Shown here piece by piece: positions 7,635-12,499 of a DNA stretch of 19,010 nucleotides. The position numbers and the translations under genes were made by a program. Location of the stretch: assembly GCA_027023165.1 (NCBI GenBank), contig JALVWX010000245.1, forward strand, positions 1 through 19,010, written 5' to 3'. The notes beneath the pieces were generated by a model that had not been told where the DNA came from, ran no database searches, and saw nothing but the letters and a program-made list of their open reading frames with translations. How positions within the stretch are numbered: the first letter of the stretch is position 1; each line of letters opens with the position of its first letter. Source of the DNA: Thermococcus sp. (lineage in GTDB: Archaea; Methanobacteriota_B; Thermococci; Thermococcales; Thermococcaceae).

Positions 7635-8366
7635 ATGGTGAACAGGAGAGAACTAATCCTTACGTTAGTTTTTACAGTCACGTTAATCTCGGTCCCTCTG
7701 GGGTATCAGCTCCATCTCAACACCATCCCTCAGCAAGGTCCTTCGAGGGAAATCACCCTTCACAACGCGACGTTCATAATAAACTCCAGCAGGCTGTCCA
7801 GCATTATGGGCAGAAGCATTCCAGTTGCATATTATATCGCTGAGAGCAAGGGTGATTTAAACATTCACTTGGAGTACAGAGCATCCGGCTCCCGAAACGT
7901 CTTCTGCAACGAGGTTGACATTGGCGGCAGGTTCTACATCAGCATTTTTCCCTCAAACAAGTCAGTTGCGGTGTCTGATGTTCTTATACTTCTTGACAAC
8001 AAAAGTCCAGTTGAGGTGGACAACCTGTTCCCCAGGCTTTCTGGGGTGATGCATTACACAACCCCAGAAGGCTTTGTCGTCGACTTAGCTTATCTTCCAA
8101 ATTACACGCTTCGGCAGGCTATGAAGGTAAAGGCCGCAAAGCCTACGTGGGGAGTTCCGCTTGAGGTTGACCCTTACGCGGCCATGGCGATCTGGATCAG
8201 CAGTAATGATAAAAAAGCAGGTGAGCTAAGCGGAAACACCATCCTGATAATCCGGGTGAAATACCTCGTCCGGGATGGGTACCTCTCCTCAGAGGAGCAG
8301 ATCCTCACGGTGAAGGTGCCGATGAGGTATGTACTCATGGACCTAAACAACTGCAAGTATGGGTGA
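7635..8366 (+). CDS. predicted exported or membrane-anchored protein, unknown function (paralog 1)
   Basis: This 243-residue protein begins with a basic MVNRRE and one hydrophobic segment (about residues 7-25), so it is secreted or anchored with its bulk outside the cell. The rest is beta-rich with N-glycosylation-type sequons (HNATF, NSS, NKS, NYT) and two isolated cysteines. I recognise no family. It is a diverged paralog of the next gene; the best-conserved part is near the C-terminus, where LSGN...RVKYLVRDGYLSSEE here corresponds to YSGN...MIEYLVRKGTFTAEK there. Its ATG lies 25 bases after the TATA centre and has no ribosome binding site, so it is probably translated from a leaderless mRNA. 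It has its own promoter despite following the RCK_C gene by 48 bases. Confidence 0.75.
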   Translation: MVNRRELILTLVFTVTLISVPLGYQLHLNTIPQQGPSREITLHNATFIINSSRLSSIMGRSIPVAYYIAESKGDLNIHLEYRASGSRNVFCNEVDIGGRFYISIFPSNKSVAVSDVLILLDNKSPVEVDNLFPRLSGVMHYTTPEGFVVDLAYLPNYTLRQAMKVKAAKPTWGVPLEVDPYAAMAIWISSNDKKAGELSGNTILIIRVKYLVRDGYLSSEEQILTVKVPMRYVLMDLNNCKYG

Positions 8367-8385
8367 GCTTGACAGGATTAATCTA

Positions 8386-8425
8386 TCGATATCGAAACCT
8401 TTTTATTCTTTGAAGTTGTTCAAAG
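8386..8425 (+). promoter_or_regulatory. leaderless promoter with two palindromic elements, gene at 8429
   Basis: TTTTTATT at 8400-8407 is centred 25-26 bases before the ATG at 8429. Upstream, at the BRE, lies the perfect 10-base palindrome TCGATATCGA (8386-8395). Downstream lies the inverted repeat CTTTGAA (8408-8414) GTTG TTCAAAG (8419-8425), ending four bases before the ATG. Both elements are well placed to act as operators. Confidence 0.5.
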
Positions 8426-8428
8426 CTC

Positions 8429-9151
8429 ATGCTCACCGCGCGGGAGAAGGCACTAATCGCTGCCGTTGCAACCGTTATCGTAATCGTCTATTCACTCGCA
8501 TGGATTCACGAAAACCCGTTTGTGGCAAGTTCCTTCGCCCAAAACGCGACTTTGAAGTCTGCCCTCTTTGAAGTTAACGGGAGCATCCTCTCCCCCGTCC
8601 TTGGAAACTGGACGCCCCTCGGGATGGTGGACAGGGAATACAGCGGGAGATACGTCGAAGCCTTCGTCGAGTTTGACTCAAGAGCGATTAAGACGGTCGG
8701 AGGGGATGAGGTTTTAGTCGATGGTTTGATGGGAATCGAAGTCCGTCCCAAGTCCAGCTCAGTGGAGGTAACCAAGGTCAGCGTCGACATGCTGGCCGGA
8801 AAAAACGTCTGGCTTGGCGATTTTCTCCCCGATGACTACACGGGCTTCGCGTATTTCAAAGCCGCAGAAGGTCCGTACGTGGTGCGGCCTTCCTGCCACG
8901 GTACTGACCGCAACAAAGAGGCCTGCATGGAGGCGGTTCTTCAAAGGTACAACTGGGGCGGAAAACTCGTCTTCTACACCTGGCCCGACTTCAACGTTGA
9001 TGGTAGCCCTCCCGACTACTCAGGTAATATGACGTTCCGCGTGATGATCGAGTACCTCGTCAGGAAAGGCACCTTCACGGCCGAAAAGATGAGGACAGAA
9101 ATTGAGATTCCAGTCGAGCTGAGATTCCGCGAAATGAACTCCGACCGGTAG
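8429..9151 (+). CDS. predicted exported or membrane-anchored protein, unknown function (paralog 2)
   Basis: This 240-residue protein has an N-terminal hydrophobic segment at about residues 9-25 (ALIAAVATVIVIVYSLAW) after MLTAREK. The extracytoplasmic-type remainder contains several sequons (NATL, NGS, NWT, NMT) and two cysteines around a short His/Gly/Thr-rich stretch (PSCHGTDRNKEACME). I recognise no family. The C-terminal YSGNMTFRVMIEYLVRKG marks it as a paralog of the gene at 7635; the middle of the two proteins has diverged strongly. The start is predicted to be leaderless, 25-26 bases after the TATA centre. Its TAG stop abuts the stop codon of the convergent nth gene without a gap. The pair may be recent duplicates kept under related control. 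Confidence 0.75.
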   Translation: MLTAREKALIAAVATVIVIVYSLAWIHENPFVASSFAQNATLKSALFEVNGSILSPVLGNWTPLGMVDREYSGRYVEAFVEFDSRAIKTVGGDEVLVDGLMGIEVRPKSSSVEVTKVSVDMLAGKNVWLGDFLPDDYTGFAYFKAAEGPYVVRPSCHGTDRNKEACMEAVLQRYNWGGKLVFYTWPDFNVDGSPPDYSGNMTFRVMIEYLVRKGTFTAEKMRTEIEIPVELRFREMNSDR

Positions 9152-9865
9152 CTACTTTATGTCCTCCTTCTTCACCAGCCCATTAGCGTAGGGGCACAGC
9201 TCTACCAGCGGGCACTCGTCGCACTTCGGGTTTATCGGCCTGCAGATGCTCCTCCCGTGGTCAACCATAGCGTGATTGACGTAGATCCACTTATCCTTAG
9301 GAATCAGCTCCGTCAGGTACTCTTCGACCTTCTCGGGCTGGATCCTCGGCGGGGCCAGACCGAGGCGCTTGCTTATCCTGTTGACGTGGGTGTCAACAGG
9401 TATGGCCTGCTTCCCAAAGCCATACGCCAGAACGATGTTGGCGCACTTCCTCCCTATGCCGGGCAGTTTCATCAGCTCGCTTATGTCATCGGGCACCTCT
9501 CCGTCGTACTTCTGGAGGATTATCTGAGAAGCCTTGACAATCCACTCACCCTTGGTCTTCCATAGGCCAACGCCCTGTTTTCTCAGGAATTCCTGCATCT
9601 CCTCTACCGGCGTTGAGGCTATCGTCTCGATGTCACGATATTTCTTGAAGAGCTCCTCCCAGACGCGGTAGGTGACCTCATCCCTCATCCGCTGGGAAAT
9701 TATGCAGTGGATTAAAGTCCTGTAGGGGTCTCCTATGAGGAGTTTCTCCCTCGGATAGGTTTTCATGAGGATTTCAACTATTTTCCCGGCGCGTTTCCTT
9801 TTCTCCTCCCAGCTTTCGTCGAAAGTAAAGGCGCTAAGGTCTAATGATTTTGATTCCCGAGCCAT
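9152..9865 (-). CDS. nth: endonuclease III (DNA glycosylase/AP lyase)
   Basis: This 237-residue enzyme would remove oxidised pyrimidines from DNA and cleave the abasic site in base-excision repair. The HhH-GPD fold is visible: ISQRMRDEVTYRV near residue 56, and the hairpin LPGIGRKCANIVLAYGFG with catalytic Lys140. VDTHVNRISKRLGL follows with catalytic Asp158. The C-terminal 4Fe-4S cluster motif is Cys208-x6-Cys215-x2-Cys218-x5-Cys224, exactly the endonuclease III spacing. The length is slightly above that of the E. coli enzyme (211 residues) because of an extra N-terminal stretch of about 25 residues. The start at 9865 has a GGTGGTAAT ribosome binding site. It lies 32 bases inside the preceding gene, so the two are probably one transcript. 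Confidence 0.96.
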   Translation of the reverse strand: MARESKSLDLSAFTFDESWEEKRKRAGKIVEILMKTYPREKLLIGDPYRTLIHCIISQRMRDEVTYRVWEELFKKYRDIETIASTPVEEMQEFLRKQGVGLWKTKGEWIVKASQIILQKYDGEVPDDISELMKLPGIGRKCANIVLAYGFGKQAIPVDTHVNRISKRLGLAPPRIQPEKVEEYLTELIPKDKWIYVNHAMVDHGRSICRPINPKCDECPLVELCPYANGLVKKEDIK

Positions 9866-10262
9866 GGATTACCACCACTGAATCTTCGGTTACCCTAATT
9901 CCCTTAAGGGGCTTGAATTCCTCGCTATAAAGCTTTTGCCCCTCCTTGGACAGAACCACTATCTCATTCCCAAGAACCACAACAAAGCCCTTTTCAAGGG
10001 GTATCACGTCATCAACCGGCCTGTCAAACTCTATGTTGACCACATCGATGTTGCCGGAGGAGAACTCGATCTTTGTCCTCTCGTCCACCTTGAGAGGTGA
10101 AGGCTCAGCAAGGAGGACTTTGAAGTGCAGGGGTTCCCCTATCAGATCAACGACAACCCCTTCACCGCTTTTTACTTCCCTTCCCAAAAGTTTTGTCCGG
10201 ACTACCTCCTCAAAGCCCGCCGGAAGCTCGGCGTCAAAGAGGGGCTTAAGAATCAGCCTCAT
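9834..10262 (-). CDS. conserved-looking beta-rich protein of unknown function upstream of nth
   Basis: From the ATG at 10262 the product has 142 residues, with a GGGGTGAT ribosome binding site six bases upstream. The frame extends to a TTG at 10277, which I reject. The protein is soluble and strand-rich, with many alternating hydrophobic segments: MRLILKPLFDAELPAGFEEV, GVVVDLIGEPLHFKVLLAEP, GFVVVLGNEIVVLSKEG, and VTEDSVVVIHGSGIKIIRP. The first 70 residues recall the substrate-binding N domains of archaeal AAA ATPases, but this is only a resemblance. It has no catalytic motif I can name. Its last 32 bases overlap the start of nth, so the genes are co-transcribed and its function might relate to DNA repair, though position alone is weak evidence. 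A TATA-like ATCTTATTACC at 10293-10303 is its likely promoter. Confidence 0.7.
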   Translation of the reverse strand: MRLILKPLFDAELPAGFEEVVRTKLLGREVKSGEGVVVDLIGEPLHFKVLLAEPSPLKVDERTKIEFSSGNIDVVNIEFDRPVDDVIPLEKGFVVVLGNEIVVLSKEGQKLYSEEFKPLKGIRVTEDSVVVIHGSGIKIIRP

Positions 10263-10300
10263 GGTATCACCCCTCAAAGATTGGAATGATAGGGTAATAA

Positions 10301-10486
10301 GATTATTGTGCCAGAAACGTGAGGGAGAAAATAAAAGGGAAACCTCAGGGCGGAACCGGAACCGCCTGGGCCTGGATGGTCGCGGTCAACGCTCCAGAAG
10401 GTTAGGGAGCGTATCCCGTGCTGGACCGCTCAGTCTACGAGCTACTGGGCGTCGCTGAGGGTGAAGACGCTATGTCATCCATGTAG
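10301..10486 (+). pseudogene. probable gene remnant: protein-like frame with one in-frame TAG
   Basis: This stretch fills most of the 304-base gap between divergent genes and holds no intact gene. One frame reads as ordinary protein on both sides of a single TAG at 10403-10405. Before it comes KPQGGTGTAWAWMVAVNAPEG, split here as KPQGGTGTAW and AWMVAVNAPEG; after it comes GAYPVLDRSVYELLGVAEGE, ending at a TAG at 10484-10486. The GxGxA turn followed by YPVLDRSVYELLG resembles the helix-hairpin-helix region and following Asp helix of DNA glycosylase-like proteins, so it may be the decayed end of such a gene. Codon third positions are GC-rich like the neighbours. Alternatively the region is a structured RNA: ACGCTCC (10389-10395) pairs perfectly with GGAGCGT (10406-10412), GGCGTC/GACGCT form another stem, and T5 follows at 10487. 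I favour a remnant. Confidence 0.42.
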
Positions 10487-10526
10487 TTTTTGTGTCCTTT
10501 GGGTAACTAGAGAGCTTGAGGGCAAG

Positions 10527-10558
10527 TTTTATAAGATGACATATCGTTCGACATATCG
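10527..10558 (+). promoter_or_regulatory. padR promoter with 9-base direct repeat operator
   Basis: TTTTATAA at 10527-10534 is the TATA box and predicts initiation near 10556. Immediately after it the sequence GACATATCG occurs twice, at 10538-10546 and 10550-10558, separated by TTC, so the period is 12 bases. The repeats cover the initiation region, the position expected for a repressor. Autoregulation by PadR is the obvious inference. Confidence 0.6.
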
Positions 10559-10566
10559 GTGGGAAA

Positions 10567-11031
10567 ATGGAGCGTCCCAACTTCAAAGGACACCTGAAAC
10601 TCCTCATCCTCAAGATGCTCTCCGAGAAACCGATGCACGGCTACGGCATAATGGGGGAGCTTGAGAACACCTACGGGATTCCCCATCCAAGCCCGGGAAC
10701 CGTTTACCCCATACTCACCTCACTGAGGCGTTCCGGCCTTATCGAGAGGGTCGGTGAGGGCAAGAGGGACAAGAGGCTCTACAGGACAACGGAGAAGGGC
10801 CTGGAATACCTGAGGGAGCACGAGGACGAGCTGAGGGAGGTGGAGGAGCTTACATACAGGTTCAGGGAGTTCGCGAGGCTCGGCGGCAGGGAGCTTGGCA
10901 TAGTTCTCAAGGAGGTCTTCAACTCCCTCGACAGCCTGAGCGAGGAGCAGAAGAGGGCACTCACAAGGGAGTTCTCAGAGTTCACAAAGAGGGTGAGGCT
11001 TATCTTGCTGGGGGAGCTTGGAGAGAGATAA
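10567..11031 (+). CDS. PadR-family transcriptional regulator
   Basis: This 154-residue DNA-binding protein has the PadR winged helix at about residues 8-80: GHLKLLILKMLSEKPMHGYG, ELENTYGIPHPSPGTVYPIL, the recognition helix SLRRSGLIERV, and a wing with KRDKRLYRTTEKGLEYLREH. A C-terminal helical dimerisation region (about residues 85-150) contains LREVEELTYRFREFAR and ends in VRLILLGELGER. PadR proteins usually repress their own gene and a neighbouring transporter or stress gene in response to a small ligand. Here no transporter is adjacent and pgk is convergent, so a target beyond its own promoter is not evident. The ATG at 10567 has a GGTGGG site and follows a strong TATA box and a direct-repeat operator. 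A weak T4 at 11038-11041 may terminate transcription. Confidence 0.9.
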   Translation: MERPNFKGHLKLLILKMLSEKPMHGYGIMGELENTYGIPHPSPGTVYPILTSLRRSGLIERVGEGKRDKRLYRTTEKGLEYLREHEDELREVEELTYRFREFARLGGRELGIVLKEVFNSLDSLSEEQKRALTREFSEFTKRVRLILLGELGER

Positions 11032-11115
11032 GGTCCCTTTTGACCGCGTGATTCATCCCGAGTGAATTTATTAAGGCGTCGGAGAGGGAACTGATGAAAT
11101 GCGTGACGGCCTTTC

Positions 11116-12348
11116 TCACCCTCCAGCCCCGTCTCCGAACATCTCATAGCTTATCCTGAAGGCCTCGAGGACGGGCAGTTTTTCGCCGGCGAAGAAGCTC
11201 AGCATGGCCCCGCCCCCCGTGGAGACGTGATTTATCCCCGTTATGTTGTGCTGATAGATGCTCGCTATCGAATGCCCTCCCCCGACGACGCTGAAAGCAC
11301 TGCTCTCTCCTATCGCTCCGAATACCCCAACGGTTCCTAGAGCGAACTCCTCCCGCTCGAAGACGCCCATGGGGCCATTGGCGACTATGATCCTCGCCTT
11401 CATGAGAACCTCGCGGTACTTCTCAACCGTCCTCGAGCCGATGTCGAGTATGGGGTGCTCGTCGAAGAGTCTCTTGTCGTCGCTGAGGAGGTCCACCTCA
11501 ACGCGTCCGCCAGCATCGACGGCGAAATCGACCGGCGTTCTCACGTAGGGGTAGAACTCGTCGAGGATTTTCTCGGCCCAGTCGACCAGCCCAAGAAGGC
11601 CCTTCTTCTCCATAAACTCAAGGTTAGCATCGCCGAGGTGGAAGCCCTTGGCCAACGTGAAGACGTGGCCGACCAGGCCACCGGTGAGGATGAGGTCAGC
11701 TTTCCCGTTCCTCAGGACGTTCTCCGCGACGCGGAGCGAGTCGTCGACCTTCGCCCCGCCGAGGACGTAAACCCTGGGCCTCTCGTCGGTGCCGTACGCC
11801 CTCCTCAGCGCTTCAACTTCCCTCTCCATCAGGAAGCCCATTATCATCGGCTTTAAGCGGGCGAAGCCGACCAGCGAGGGCTGGCTCCTGTGGGCCGCGG
11901 CGAAGGCGTCGTTGACGACGTAGTCTACGAGCGGGGCGAGTTTCCTTATGAAGAAGGTCCTCTCGCACTCCTCGATGGGCTTGTATTTGACCTCCTCGGC
12001 GGCGAAGCGGAGGTTCTCGAGGATCAGGGCCTCACCGGGCTTTAGAGCCTTAATCTTCTCGCGGGCGTACCTTCCAAAGATGTCCTCAACGTATTCAACC
12101 TCCTGGCCAAGTAGCTCGCTCAAAATCCTCGCATGTTCCTCTGTTGTAGTGTAGTCCCCCTTGTAAGGCTTGCTCTGGTGGGTTCCAATCACGAGCTTCG
12201 CGCCGTCCTCGAGGAGGTGCCTGATAGTTGGCAGAACCGCCCTAAACCTGGCGTCGCTGATTATCTGGCCATCCTTAACAGGAGAGTTGAGGTCGGTTCT
12301 TAGAAATACGATTTTGTCGTGAAAGCTGAAGTCGGTGAGCCTGAACAT
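11116..12348 (-). CDS. pgk: phosphoglycerate kinase
   Basis: This 410-residue enzyme interconverts 1,3-bisphosphoglycerate plus ADP with 3-phosphoglycerate plus ATP. In Thermococcales, where glycolysis uses glyceraldehyde-3-phosphate ferredoxin oxidoreductase, it serves mainly gluconeogenesis. Visible motifs are VFLRTDLNSPV near residue 14 (substrate-binding Asp and Asn), GTHQSKP (for the usual SHxGRP), LILENLRF, FAAAHRSQPSLVGF, VYVLGGAKVDDSLRV, LILTGGLVG, VANGPMGVFE, and the C-terminal nucleotide motif VSTGGGAMLSFFAGEKLPVL. The start at 12348 has GGTGATGAA directly upstream; a TATA box at about 12378-12388 implies a leader of only about ten bases. It is a single-gene unit, convergent with padR and divergent from the Mrr-like gene. 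A TGM-like site upstream suggests activation under gluconeogenic conditions. Confidence 0.97.
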   Translation of the reverse strand: MFRLTDFSFHDKIVFLRTDLNSPVKDGQIISDARFRAVLPTIRHLLEDGAKLVIGTHQSKPYKGDYTTTEEHARILSELLGQEVEYVEDIFGRYAREKIKALKPGEALILENLRFAAEEVKYKPIEECERTFFIRKLAPLVDYVVNDAFAAAHRSQPSLVGFARLKPMIMGFLMEREVEALRRAYGTDERPRVYVLGGAKVDDSLRVAENVLRNGKADLILTGGLVGHVFTLAKGFHLGDANLEFMEKKGLLGLVDWAEKILDEFYPYVRTPVDFAVDAGGRVEVDLLSDDKRLFDEHPILDIGSRTVEKYREVLMKARIIVANGPMGVFEREEFALGTVGVFGAIGESSAFSVVGGGHSIASIYQHNITGINHVSTGGGAMLSFFAGEKLPVLEAFRISYEMFGDGAGG

Positions 12349-12377
12349 TTCATCACCATCCCTGTGTTAAAGAGGCC

Positions 12378-12412
12378 GTATTAAAAGTTTATTTTGAACA
12401 CCCCAAGTGATA
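12378..12412 (-). promoter_or_regulatory. pgk promoter: TATA box and degenerate TGM (Tgr site)
   Basis: On the minus strand, TATCAC-TTGGG-GTGTTC (12412-12396) matches the Thermococcales glycolytic motif TATCAC-N5-GTGATA at 10 of 12 defined positions. The TATA element CTTTTAATAC (12388-12379) lies seven bases downstream. In Thermococcus kodakarensis, Tgr activates gluconeogenic genes when the motif lies upstream of BRE/TATA, which is the arrangement here. Confidence 0.6.
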
Positions 12413-12442
12413 ATGCGGGAGAACGGGCATAGGGGAAAGAGA

Positions 12443-12450
12443 TTTATAAA
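12443..12450 (+). promoter_or_regulatory. TATA box of the Mrr/PepSY-like gene
   Basis: TTTATAAA after a purine-rich GGGGAAAGAGA stretch predicts initiation near 12472. That gives a leader of about 28 bases before the ATG at 12500. It lies about 30 bases from the divergent pgk TGM-like site. Confidence 0.6.
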
Positions 12451-12499
12451 ATAAGGATGAGGTAATCCCCGTACAACTCCTCTTTCACGGGTGAGTATA

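Noticed and set aside
10403..10405. In-frame TAG read as pyrrolysine or suppressed, joining both halves into one protein
   Set aside because: Thermococcales are not known to use pyrrolysine and no supporting genes are here. The frame also has no convincing start codon with a ribosome binding site, so decay is simpler.
10442..10486. H/ACA or C/D-type kink-turn (CTGA-GGG-TGAAGA) near the end of the broken frame
   Set aside because: It needs a mismatched or bulged stem and there is no ACA/ANA box or second box pair nearby. The same bases fit an ordinary protein frame better.
11091..11157. C/D box guide RNA: TGATGA near 11092 and CTGA near 11154 with a spacing of about 60 bases
   Set aside because: The first box base does not fit, no D' or C' boxes lie between, no terminal stem flanks the boxes, and most of the stretch is pgk coding sequence on the other strand.
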